Origin: Tricholoma matsutake
Lineage: Eukaryota > Basidiomycota > Agaricomycetes > Agaricales > Tricholomataceae
Length of the DNA stretch: 64,000 bases
Direction: 5' to 3'
Assembly (NCBI GenBank): GCA_026075535.2
Contig: AP026539.1
Location: forward strand, 13,516,001-13,580,000
The notes beneath the pieces were generated by a model. It did no database searches. It saw only the letters and a list, made by a program, of their open reading frames with translations, and had not been told where the DNA came from. The translations under genes were made by a program, and so were the position numbers. Within the stretch, counting starts at the first letter, position 1. Each line of letters begins with the position of its first letter. Below, one piece after another: positions 48,136-59,099 of this stretch.

Positions 48136-48516
48136 AAAACTTTCCCAGAGAGAAACTGTGGAGAAAATGTGGGGAAAATTACACCTTTTCATTTAGCAAA
48201 CAAGTAGGGAAAAACTAGTGAAAATAGCTTATTTTCTGTTCATTTTCTCTTCAATCTGCCTAAGGAAAATTATATCATTTTTGTGGAGAGAACAAAAGGG
48301 AATCTGCAGTGAAAAGAACCTATTTCTTCTTGATTTCCCCCTAATTTTTGCATAGGAAAAAAGAGTGATATTTCCTGCAAAAGCAAATCAGAAATCTTGA
48401 GTGAATATAACTTATTTCTTCCAAATTTTGACCTGGAAAACTGCATGTGAAAAAGTGTAATTCTCTGCTCATGTTTGCCAGCTTTTCACCAGGAGAAAAA
48501 GAAACTCCTGCCTGTT
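48136..48516. other. No gene; AT-rich filler between two gypsy elements
   Basis: About 380 bp of AT-rich sequence rich in GAAAA and TTTTC runs, without open frames or recognisable termini. It begins where the plus-strand gypsy breaks off and ends at the LTR of the minus-strand gypsy, so it may be part of the target or of an unidentified MITE. Confidence 0.4.
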
Positions 48517-48901
48517 TGTTAGGGCGACACCCACTATCTGCTAGCTAAGACCGTGCAGGTTCTCTCTACAAGAAGGGGGCGGGATCCGCGCATGTGATGG
48601 GGGAATTGATGGGTTTGATGTGAGGGGTTATTTATAGATGAGTTTGTTGAGATAGGCCATTCACACCACAAGCATAGGTGGAATACCTAAGAGTGTTAAC
48701 ACAACTGGGGTCCCCTAGGTGTATATTTAGGGTTTATATACTATGTTACATATATTGTACATTGTTGTTACCGACGTGCACATACAGGCGCATACATAAT
48801 GATGCATGCGAAATAAAATTCTCATGCTATCAAAGTGTAGTGTTATTCGACATAATAAGATAAAATGAAATTTTATTAGGTAATAGGGCTGTTTCCTAAC
48901 A
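48517..48901 (-). mobile_element. 3' LTR of the minus-strand gypsy element
   Basis: 385 bp. On the plus strand it begins TGTTAGGG and ends CCTAACA, giving matching inverted ends. It directly follows the pol stop codon (TAA) of the minus-strand element, which overlaps the purine tract AAAAGGGGGGTAA. The 5' LTR on the other side of the element is missing. Confidence 0.85.
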
Positions 48902-51900
48902 TTACCCCCCTTTTATGCCTCGACTTCCAGGTGAGAAAATATTGTGTCTGTCCTCTCCGTGAAATTTTGGTAAGGCCGGAATTTCATCCCCTCATACACC
49001 ATTCTCACAATGTGACGCGGAGCATTTGGATTACGTTTGAAGAATTGGGCAATTGTGTTAGCTCACTTACAATTCTCTTCAGGTTCCCACAAATTATTTC
49101 CATCGGTATAGTTTTTCCACTTTATTAAGAACTCCAATTTGTTTCATCGAAGATGTGAGTCTAGAATTTCTTCAACTACATATTCTGGAGCACCTTCTAC
49201 TATTATCAGAGGTTGTGGGGTGGTTTGTTGGCCAAGAATAGTGGGCGGGCAGTAAGGGCGTAGGCAGGATACATTAATCGCAGGATTGATCTTGAATGAT
49301 CGGGGTAATTTTAGCATTACCGCATTAGGTGAGATCACTTTAGAGATTGTGTATGGGCCAACTTGTTTCTCTGTAAGTTTCCTTGAAGGTCGTGGAATAT
49401 TTAGGTCCTTGGTACTTAGCCATACCAAGTCACCAACTTTGTACTCTGGAGTGCATGCTTGAGTACGATCCATGTGTCACATCATGTCATCACGCGCTTT
49501 CTTCAATGCCGCCTCTGCTTCCTCTTGTACCTTTTGCATCTTAGATACAAAATCTTCTACCAATTGTACTTTGACTTCCCTTCTGGGTTCTACTCCCATG
49601 CGAGGAGGATACCCATAATTCACAAAAAAGGGTGACATATGCATAGCCAAATGGAATTTGTTATTGTGGGAAAATTCGGCAATTGCCAGCCATTTGGGCC
49701 AGTCAGTCTGTCAGTAGTTGACAAACATATGTAGGTACTGCTCCAACTCCTGATTCATTCTCTCTGTCTGTCCATCAGTCTGCGGGTGATATGCCATAGA
49801 TAATTTGGTTTGAATTCCCAATATGTTATTCAGTTCTCGCATAAACATGGAAGCAAATTGTGGTCCACAATCAGAGATAACGGTATCAGGTAATCCATGT
49901 AATTGCCATACCTGATTTACATAGAGGTGCGCCAAGCCCAATGATGAGGTTTCTGTAGTAGTAGGAATAATATGGACCTCCTTTGTGAAGTGGTCACATA
50001 CTACCCTTGAGCTTCGGGTAATCCGGTGATAAAATCCACAGATATATCTCACCATGGTGCTTTAGGTATTGGGTTCGGCATTAATTTTCCTGCAGGCTTC
50101 TCTGGAAATTTCTTCCCCCTCATGCATGTATCACATCCATCCACATACCCCAACACATATTTAGAAATTCTGGGCCACCAATAATTTCTCATTACCAACT
50201 CCAATGTCTTCCATCTTCCCAGGTATCCAGCTGTTGGTGTATTATGATGTAACTGGATGGTATTATGATGTAACCGGACAATCTCCCTTCGCAAATCCTG
50301 ATCCTGTGGCACATACACCTTTCCTCGGAATAACACCAACCCTTGCTCCTCAACCCATTCATCTCCTCTAATATTACCCTTCTTCTCTTCCACCATAGCT
50401 TTCACAGCTTCCACTACCTCATCATCCATATCCGAACATTGTCTAATTTTAGATAACATTTCCGCTTCGGAGCCATCTATTAATAGATGGCCTTGATGCA
50501 TAGCGCAAATGCGAAAGTATTCAGGTTGGAGTAAGGTAACATTTTTATTGTCCTCCTCTACCCCCCTTTTGTGATCAATACATCTGGATAATGCATCTGC
50601 CTTCCTCATTAAGCTTCCCACTTTATGGACCAAGTGAAAATTGAAACATGATAGGAATAGCGCCCAACATGCTTGCCTGCAGTTAAGCTTTTTAGTGGAC
50701 ATGAAGTATTGCAGATTTTGATGATCCATCCAGATCTCAATCTGATGCGTACACCCTCCAAATAATGTCTCCATGCCTCCAACCTTTGTATTATCCCCAA
50801 CATCTCTTTGTCATGCACATCATAATTTCTCTCCACATCATTCAACCCTCAGGACAAATATGCACAAGGATGCCATTTGTCATCTTCACACAACATTGAT
50901 AATACTGCTCCAGTAGCAAAGTTGGATGCATCTGATTCCACTCGTAAGGGGCATGTGAAATCTATGGGGGCTAATACTGGTCCCTCCACAAACTTTCTCT
51001 TCAACTCCTCAAACACTGTCTGCTGCTGCTCTCCCCACCTCCACACTACTCCCTTTTGCATAAGGTTATGTAAGGGTGTGGCAATTTTGGAAAAATTATG
51101 CACAAAGCGACAATAATAATTTGTGAGTCCCAAGAAGGCTTGCACCTCCTTGACGTGGGTAGGTGCAGGCCAATCTGTGATCACCTGTAATTTGATCAGA
51201 TCCATTTTGATCCCATCAGGGCTGATCAATAATCCTAGGAACTCAATTTTGCTTGCCCCAAACACACACTTCTCTGGTTTCAAAAATAGATCATTCTCCA
51301 CCAACCTTCGCAATACCTCCTGCACTATTGCCTCATAATTTTCTTCATCCTCTGTAAATATCAGAATGTCATCAATAAATATTATTACCACGCCCTTGTC
51401 AATTATATTCTTGAAAATGTTGTTCATCATATTTTGGAAGGTTGGGGGACTATTAGTCATCCCAAAAAACATGACAAGCAGCTCAAAGGATCCTCCATGC
51501 ATGGCAAATGCAGCCTTCCACTCATCTCCTTTCTTTATTTGTACATTGTTGTATCCCCATTGTAAATCCAATTTTGTAAAGACTTTGGCTTTTCCCACCT
51601 TGTCAATTATTTCTGAAATTAACAGCAAGGGGTACACGTTCTTTACTGTCCACTCATTCAGGTACCTATAATCTGTACACATCCTCTTTCTCCTATCTTT
51701 CTTTGGTACAAAGAATATTGGTGACATCTGCAGTGATTTTGCAGGTTGTATATATCCTTTGCGCAATTGCTCATTTAGGAATGCATCCACTTCTTCTTGT
51801 TCCATCGGGGATAATGAATATACCTTTGACTTCTTGGGCACAAACCCGGGCTTCATCTTGATCGCATGATCCCATGGCTTCCGCACTGGAAGTTGCTCAG

Positions 51901-53828
51901 ACTCCTTCTTCTGGAACACTGACAGATATTCATGATACACTTTGGCACCAACTCCTCCACTGGCTTCTCCACATTCACAATATTCTTGTCCCATGACTGC
52001 CCCCCATGAATTGCTCTAAAGGTTTGCCTCTGCTCTTCTTTCTCGATCATGATTGGAACTTCCCCATTTGGCATTTCCTCATCCTCCACTTCCTCCATTG
52101 TAACTGCATACTTCCTTGGATGTTCCTCTTCTCTCTTTTTCTTTTTCTCTTTCTTCATCTTCCTCCCATACACATTACATTCCTTAGGACAATGAGTCAT
52201 TTGTACTTTCCCAGTTTTCCAATCAATGTCGGGATTATGCTTCCGTAACCATGGACATCCTATTATTAGATTGGTTTTGCCAAGATCACACACTTCGAAT
52301 ATGGCTCGCTCCTGATACTCCTGATACTTTAGTACCATAGTCACCTCCTCCTTGATAGTTCCTCCATGATTGACTGTTCCATCAATATTGTACACCATTA
52401 TTGGTTGTGACAGCTTGTGTGTGCTAATACTGTTTCTGGTAATTAAGGATCAATTAATAAATAATCCTGTAGCACCACTATTGAGCAACGCTTCCACATT
52501 AATTGCTGCATGTGTGTCCACTGTCTTCAATCCCATAGTCAATGTAATTTTGGGTTCTATCAGCGCAGAGCAAATAAAGAATTTAGGGGTTTTCAGAAAT
52601 GACACATGGTGATTTTCTTTGTCACGTGATTTGCAACAGTTGTACTCATCAATTTCCTTTTCTGGTTTGCTCTGGGTTTCCTCGGATACTAATACATTGT
52701 AATGATTCTGGGTCGCCAATGGGGAAACCTTCACTGGGACTCTTCCACAAAATTCTCCTGCTTGCCTTCCTCCTGCTTCACTTCCTCGAATATAGCTCCC
52801 CTGATCTTTCTCTTCTGCTTACAATTTTTAGAGATGTGTCCTAACTGCCCACAGTTAAAACATCTAAGTGGGGGTTGTCTCCCCACTTGATCAATCTCCA
52901 TTGCATCTGCTGGTGCTGCTGACTCTGCAACTATAGGTGTCACTGCCATGGCCAGTGGCTGTGCCCTTGGAGTCTGTGCCTGAGGCACTTTTCCTTTCTC
53001 AGACTTTCCTCCTGATGGCTTTCCAAATTTGCTACTTCCATACATCAACTTTGACTCTGCCTGTTCCTGCCAATATTGCCGGTCAAGGTGCATTGCCCAA
53101 TTATACCACTTGTCCAACTTCTCTGGCATGGAAGGTAGTCGGTAGATAGACTGGAATAAAGAGGGATTTAATCCTGCTTTTAAAAATTCTACCAACGCGG
53201 CTTCTCCCATATCTGTCTGCGAAGCTTCTGCTTTGAACTGCAAAATAAATTCATCCACTGTTAGGGAACCTTGGTGCATAGTTTTTAATTTGGCATTGGC
53301 TGTCACCTTTGGATTAGGGTCCCCATACTGTGCCTCCAATCTCTCCAGAAATTCCTTGAAGGTTGAAAATGGTTTATTTTCCATGGCAATTTGATTAATA
53401 GCCTTGTTTCTCCAGAACTGTGCTTTCCCCCCCTGGATGTATGAGGGAGCAAACATAATCCTAGACTCAGCTGTACAAAACTCTGGCTTCCTCCCATGGA
53501 TGTACAATACTATAGAGCTGATGAAAGATTTTGTATTGTCCATGGTACCGTCAAAGATTTGTGGGGACACGTACTTAGGTAAGTGCACTTTTCCATTTCC
53601 AGATTTCTCCCCCATCTCATCCTCCTGCAACATCCACTCCATCATCTCCTCAATCTCCTCATCTCTATCTCATGTCGTCTCTGGCTGTACTTCTGCTTGT
53701 CTGGGCTGTGATGCTGTCAACACTGACACTAATTGCAACATTTGTGCTGTAAGTGCATCAATCTTCGCTTCTAGCGCTGGCATGGGAACAGGATTAGAAC
53801 TGGGATTAGAAGTTGAGGGTTTGGACAT
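48902..53828 (-). pseudogene. Ty3/gypsy chromovirus gag-pol (minus strand)
   Basis: Gag begins at the Met at 53828 (TGA at 53670-53672 in ETT-x-DRDEE) and includes PKYVSPQIFDGTMDN, FKEFLERLEAQYGDPN and zinc knuckle CFNCGQLGHISKNC, ending near 52731. Pol follows in another frame: protease LLNSGATGLFIN, where the catalytic Asp is Asn; reverse transcriptase 51994-50849 (KLDLQWGYNNVQIKKGDEW, IIFIDDILIF, intact); RNase H; integrase zinc region; core (CDHFTKEVHIIPTTTE, SDCGPQF, TDGQTERMNQELEQY) and a C-terminal chromodomain (EYVVEEILDSHLR, LIKWKNY, WEPEENC). Chromodomains target insertion to heterochromatin. Breaks: TGA at 52450, 50849, 49711, 49144 and 49063, small frameshifts near 51945 and 50757, and a deletion near 49995 before the first integrase Asp. 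The 5' LTR and leader are lost. Confidence 0.92.
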
Positions 53829-53865
53829 AATTGTAAAATCTGTGATGAGTCACTTCTTTGACAAT

Positions 53866-53895
53866 TAGTGTTTGAAGGTCCGGTTGCATGGACCG
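53866..53895. repeat. hAT-like element end: TAGTGTTTGAAGGTCC-N8-GGACC
   Basis: The 16-bp string TAGTGTTTGAAGGTCC followed by 8 nt and GGACC is shared exactly in layout with 31317-31345, while the sequence beyond differs. It sits 38 bp upstream of the gypsy gag start, where the gypsy 5' leader and LTR should be. The following 150 bp is rich in GGTTGC/CAACCG repeats. Class assignment is only by the look of the terminus. Confidence 0.4.
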
Positions 53896-54757
53896 AAAAA
53901 ATGACCACAACTGAACCGAACCCAACTGAATGCAACTGAACCATCGGTTGCGGTTGCTCAGTTCTGGGGGTCGGTTGGGTTGCCGGTTGCCTCAATTCAA
54001 AATTATTTAAAAACCATTCAAAAACCGGTTGCAATCAGTTGCAACCGGTCTTCTGACTGTATACAAACTATTACTTATGTACTAGATATTACAGTAACAA
54101 CAAGACAATAAACTAATGTACTTACTACTAATATCTACTATTTACACAATATATAATGAAAATGGGACAAGCCCAAAGGAAAACTATACATTTGGTGAGG
54201 GTTTATATACCCTGTGGCTGCACACAGATCTTTTGGTCATGTGCTGCCACAAAAAACAAAGTGACACCACTTTGTCTAATGATTCCCACAGCCACAAATC
54301 ATCAACGACGCCACTTCAACCATCACCCACACCACCCACCACCTACCTCAGAAGTCCCACCCGCGAAGTGAGAGTGTAGAGGGCCCAAATGATGACTAGT
54401 GTCGTTTGGGCCCTCAGGTATGTTTTGTATCATCTTTCTTTATTAATACTAACTAATTTGATCTCTTTTTTTTACAGTCTTATGTCATGTTGCCCACCTC
54501 CCACCTCCATGCCCTCTCAGGCCCTGTGCCGCTGCTGCAAGCCTCTGCTCGCAGGGTGGCAACGGGTCCCGTTTCTGGACAACAACGCAACAATGACAAG
54601 GGCACCACCAATGACAATGTGGCCACACTGCTGCCCCACCCAATGCCGCATTGTACAGCACCACCACCCCGCCTACGAGCCACTGCTCATAGGGGGAGAT
54701 GATGGTGCTGATGATGATGGAACACAGGATGACGACAACAACAAATGCTGACGGATG
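53896..54757. other. No gene recognised
   Basis: CAACCG/CGGTTG-rich low-complexity sequence to about 54050, then AT-rich sequence containing GGGTTTATATACCCTGT (as in the hairpin at 36221), then a Cys/Pro-rich open stretch (54389-54751) with no domain. Short tandem units ATGCCACTGA/CGCCAACAC lie at 54770-54840. Confidence 0.4.
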
Positions 54758-55417
54758 TCAATGACAATGAATGCCAACGAATGCCACTGAATGCCACTGA
54801 ACGCCAACACCTCCGAACGCCAACACCACTGAATGCCAGTGAGTGCCCAGATTCGTCACTGGTTCTGTATCTACTTGCAGTGGTGATGGAGAGCGTGATG
54901 TGATGGGAGTCAGGATAGGGGGGGTATTATTTATATCTTCCATTGTTGTATTAAGCACAAAAGCCAGACTTTTGCTTGACCTATCACTATTTATCGTGTC
55001 TGGCCTGGTGAGGTCATTCAGGGATGTGCTCGATTCTTGTAAATGAAAGCCTGAGTCCACATCCATATCTGCCTCGCCTACGATGGCACCCAAGGGCACC
55101 CTGGTGGCTGGCAGGGAAGTGCCGGATTCTTGTAAATCAAAGCCTGACTCCATGTCCATATCCACCCTTTCAGCCTCGCCTATGGTGACAACCAAGGGCA
55201 CCCCGGTGGCTGGCAGGGATGTGCTGGATTCTTGTGAATGAAAGCCTGACTCCACATCCATATCCACCCTTTCAGCCTCGCCTATGGTGACAACCAAGGG
55301 CATTCCAGTGGCTGGTATAACTCGAGTGTTCAGAGGGCCAGTCCGGGAGCCTTGGTGTGGCATAGTGTCGGCGAGTGAGATCGCACCTTCTTGACGGGGT
55401 GGACCAGATGGTACCAA
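54758..55417 (-). CDS. Low-complexity ORF with three tandem 32-residue repeats
   Basis: Open frame of 219 codons. Its middle holds three tandem copies of a unit like PATGxPLVVTIGEAE-RVDMD-ESGF-QESxTSL, encoded by about 96-bp DNA repeats (roughly 55060-55320). Acidic and Ser/Thr-rich elsewhere, without membrane or catalytic motifs. It may be the disordered C-terminal tail of the gene at 55690-56998, since it lies downstream on the same strand, with a possible exon at 55704-55426 between them. No function is proposed. Confidence 0.35.
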   Translation of the reverse strand: MVPSGPPRQEGAISLADTMPHQGSRTGPLNTRVIPATGMPLVVTIGEAERVDMDVESGFHSQESSTSLPATGVPLVVTIGEAERVDMDMESGFDLQESGTSLPATRVPLGAIVGEADMDVDSGFHLQESSTSLNDLTRPDTINSDRSSKSLAFVLNTTMEDINNTPPILTPITSRSPSPLQVDTEPVTNLGTHWHSVVLAFGGVGVQWHSVAFVGIHCH

Positions 55418-55689
55418 AGGTGAAATTATCCTAGATGAGTCAATCGGAGACCGGGTTTCCCAGTGATCTCGCTTCCTGTCCCCCTGAAATCCCTAGATGA
55501 TGAATTAATTTTTGCTGCAGTAGGTGCCGCAAGAGCCACGACCTCTGCTGTCATCAATGAGCCAGGAGTATGTAATGGTGTAGTTGGAATGTCCGAGGAG
55601 TCTGTGATCTGTGCATGACCTGAGAATATCAGAATATTATTATGCACACAGTAGAAAGAAAGCATACTTGAGAACCACTTGATCAGGCT

Positions 55690-56998
55690 GGGGTCGGTTG
55701 CCAATCACAAATATGGCAACAATCGGTTTAATGCCCTCAACACCCATTTGCATGTGTTGACCCCCCCTATCAGCAATATCAAATACTGCCTGCCATAGCA
55801 GGTGCTCAATAACACGTATTGTATAGGGCTTGTTTCCGTCTGTTCCCTGCCAGAACTATTACCCAATTCTGTCAAATAGTTACCCCCATATTTGGTACAG
55901 TACGTACGTCAATTAACCTGTCACGCTTAACGTCATCCTTCCACATCTGCTTATCAATAAGCAGTGTAATGGGAGATACACATAGAGCGTAATGTAATGG
56001 TGCCCGTAGTCAATTTGGCCGGAAATCCCATGAAGATGATACTGCCATCTGAAGTTCCTCACTTGATAAAGTCAATAAAAAGATGAATGGCGGTCTAGAC
56101 TGAAGCTCACTCCTGATGGGGGATCATTTCCTCGATAGACTCAGGTAGATCCCAGTTACCCTATACCAGTTTTGCTAACTGGAAATCATGACGTCATATA
56201 AACTAGTACCTTGAGCATATGGGAGGCATGAACAGCAGTGATCTCAAAATTGGCAAGAATTTTCTCCCCACCACGAAACCTCTGTTGGCCTAATGCCATC
56301 ATTACCATCCGATGAAGCATATTGCCCTCATGCAAAGAGAGCATATTGGTCTGTGAACCTGCTTTTATCAAACTGAGACCTGTCTCAATAACCGTTGGCC
56401 ATCAGTCCAGCTCGGCACAATGCTGTGAAAGGTATGTGCATCATAAGATGTAAACTACCCTGTACAACTACACATATCAGAGAAGCCAGTGCTGGAGTAT
56501 TAGCACCAGGTAATAAGTGGAGCACGTCAGAATTGAATTCATTTCGGGCCCATGTCCATTTATCCACAAACTTGTATGCTAATAATGTTTGCACAACCTT
56601 TGAACCTCGAGCAGATGAATGCGCCACTGTTTTATCAGTCGACAATGAGATGCCAAGCTGTTGCCTAATGTACGCAGCATCTGGAGTAGATGCATTGACA
56701 AACACCTCTTGTTCAAGGATCTTTTCAATGAACAGCTATTAAACTGATCAGAGAAGCATTAAATGATTAACATAATTCTCACCTTGATCCTTTCGTTTGG
56801 GACCCCATCATCACAGAGAGATCGGAAATTGATTGCCCTAGTGTTCCATGGTAATCGTTGTAGTCCAGCCCAAGAAGACCATTTGGATTGCATGATTGGA
56901 ACTGCAGTTGCAAGAGAAACAATATGATAGAAGGTATGTAAAGTAAATTGAATGTCGCAGGGAACCCTGTTTGACAACAATGCAACCTGAGTGAGCAA
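55690..56998 (-). pseudogene. Unrecognised multi-exon gene remnant (minus strand)
   Basis: Exons 56998-56782, 56736-56472 and 56422-56210 join with clean GT/AG introns of 45 and 49 nt. They encode MLTQVALLSNRVPCDIQFTL, WAGLQRLPWNTRAINF, LGISLSTDKTVAHSSARG, YKFVDKWTWARNEF and, in the third exon, GLSLIKAGSQTNMLSLHEGN and MVMMALGQQRFRGGEK. A TGA at 56402-56404 breaks the third exon (LD-TGA-WPTV), where CGA fits. Downstream, 55870-55690 reads YTIRVIEHLLWQAVFDIAD and KPIVAIFVIGNRPQPDQVV in frame, but the exons between are worn. Helical, mostly soluble-looking. The phrase IEHLLWQAVFDIA resembles IECVLWHAIFDLA in the gene at 57442-58562, so the two may be related. Confidence 0.5.
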
Positions 56999-57010
56999 AT
57001 GCTATCTATG

Positions 57011-57120
57011 ATCACATGACCTAGCTGGTCCAAGGTAGCTTTTCTCCCACAACCGACAGAATCTGTTGGTTCTAGTGACCGTGGGACAAAAGCTATCTTG
57101 AACTGGCTAGGTCATGTGAT
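57011..57120. repeat. 110-bp inverted repeat between two head-to-head genes
   Basis: Arms 57011-57050 and 57081-57120 (core ATCACATGACCTAGCTGG) are reverse complements with a few mismatches; the inner 30 nt can pair further (AACCGACAG/CTGTTGGTT). Immediately after, a tandem pair of about 65-bp units (containing CCAGACAACTG) occupies about 57155-57290. Confidence 0.75.
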
Positions 57121-57441
57121 TATATACTAGCGTTGCTCTGACACTTGTTACTAGTCCTAACAGCCTGGTTGTAACTGGATTTCCAGACAACTGACTGTTT
57201 GAGCTTATCCTGCTATCTTACTCCTAATAGTCCAGTTGTGACTGGATTCCCAGACAACTGGCTGTTTGAATATATCCCATCATCCTTATATTGATTTAGT
57301 ATGTTCAGCTGCTGTGATCACAAACTTTTCTGGAGCTTGCCATGGTTGGATGTCAATTTTATTGCCGATGACAATGTATTCAAGTCTCTCTCGGACATCT
57401 CGGTACTATAACACTTTTACGATCTATATTTGATCTGACAA

Positions 57442-58562
57442 TTGTGTGATCAGCCACTATGCGACAAAATCATCCAGATGGAATGCAACATGGAGAAAGA
57501 TGAGCCGCTCCTCTACAAGCTCCTGAATATGACAGATGCATTGGATATAAAGACTATGAGTGGAAGCACTGCAAAAAAAGCACACGCCATTGCACGGCTC
57601 CTCATTTACAAGGTTATCGATGTCGCATCGTGGTTGAATAAACGCCAAAATATGCAAGCATTCATGCCGCTGCCTAGGAAACCCATCCAACATCTGAATG
57701 TTCGGGTAGGACATGTCTTTAAATTCTTGATTCGCATTTTGATTTCTTGCTAGCATTTTGATAATATGAAAAACTATCTTACTGTTGTGGACAATGCGGC
57801 ATCATTGATTACCTCGATCCAACCCAGATCTGGAACTCCACCAGATGAGGATACTACACCCACTCTTCTGTGATCTATCCATCGTCACTTGAAAACTCTC
57901 AGTCACAATGGCTGTGATTCATCTTCAATACCTGATCGAGGTGGGTGGTATGAACTTGAACAATGACTTCTATCGTTCTGACGTTATCTATACCTATGGT
58001 AATCTAGACCTGCCACCAACACTGGATGCAATGAGTAGCGAGGTTAAAGTGTAGTAGTCCATTCCCCTATGATAATATCCTCACCATTTGACAGATCCAT
58101 GGAAGAATTGAAGAAACTTGGGCCAAATATGCAAGCACTTCGGTTTCCTTTGCACGTTGCCTTGTCATTATCTCCTATTGTATTGCTTTTGGATGTGTCC
58201 CTCCAAAAGATCGAACACGATAGGCCAGCACTAGTTGCTGTGAGCTGCATTACACTATATTCCAATTACACCTAATCCTTGCACTAGATCTGGCAGTCTA
58301 TGGGAAATGAACACCCAGAAGTTGTACTGGCCATCGAATGTGTGCTTTGGCATGCTATCTTCGATCTAGCACGATCCAATATCGAACCCATTGAGCATTT
58401 GAAGACTGCATTCAACGAGATGGGTCCTTTGCTGAATGGCATGGTTCCACCAAAGGACCTACTTTGGTTTACCAATGAAGGTAGTCCCCCCATGCCTGTC
58501 CTCTTTGTCCGAACACTTACATACTACTACAGTGCCCACGGAAGAATCCCATGCATTATATA
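57442..58562 (+). pseudogene. Unrecognised gene remnant (plus strand)
   Basis: Open pieces in exon-like order: 57442-57753 (MECNMEKDEPLLYKLLNMTD, KAHAIARLLIYKVIDVASWL), a worn stretch to 58060, 58069-58275 (SMEELKKLGPNMQALRFPLH, SPIVLLLDVSLQKIEHDRPA) and 58300-58563 (VLAIECVLWHAIFDLARSN, MVPPKDLLWFTNEGSPPMP, VRTLTYYYSAHGRIP). Helix-rich, without a domain I recognise. It runs head to head with the minus-strand gene at 55690-56998 and shares one motif with it. Stops between the pieces may be introns or decay. Confidence 0.4.
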
Positions 58563-58619
58563 GGGTTTCTCAATGGGGGTTCCAGGTTAGGGGGGTAGCC
58601 AGGCATGCCTTGAGCTGAT

Positions 58620-58940
58620 TTGCATATGAAAGGAAAGGCAAGAAAGGCTCGGAAAGGCAACAAATGGCTGGAAAAGGTAAGGAAAGGCTAGGAAAGGCTT
58701 CAAAAGAGATGGATCGATGAACCGATGAACCATAAGGGTATCATAATGAAGTTGTTGTTTAGATGTAAAGCTGTGTGTAATGGCAACCTGACTCGCATGG
58801 TGGCAAGGCGCAGATGTATGCATCCTGAGTAAGGTGCTGGAACCCACATGTCATGTTGACATGACTTGCGGGTCCTCATGTTCAATGAGCACAACCCGCC
58901 AGTCATGTTGACCTGACTGGTGGGGGGTTGTGCTGATTAT
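58620..58940. repeat. GGAAAGGC repeat tract and palindromes
   Basis: 58627-58706 holds repeated GGAAAGGC/GAAAGGCT units. At 58849-58880 and 58892-58940 are two members of the GTCATGTTGAC palindrome family found in dense form at 60602-61086, the second followed by GTTGTGCTGATTA. Confidence 0.7.
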
Positions 58941-59099
58941 GGTGCTTCAACATGTGCCTCAGAAATGCTTGAGTTATCCCTCTTTAACTCATGCAATTCC
59001 AAGGCACACATTGAGGTCCTACATCAGCATAGAAATGTGTGGGAGCAATCAGACCAGGATGATCTGGAAGACCAGGATAATATTGAGATGGAACATGTT

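Noticed and set aside
49995..50055. Intron between two integrase frames of the minus-strand gypsy
   Set aside because: A few residues of the integrase core are missing and no splice sites fit; a small deletion explains it better.
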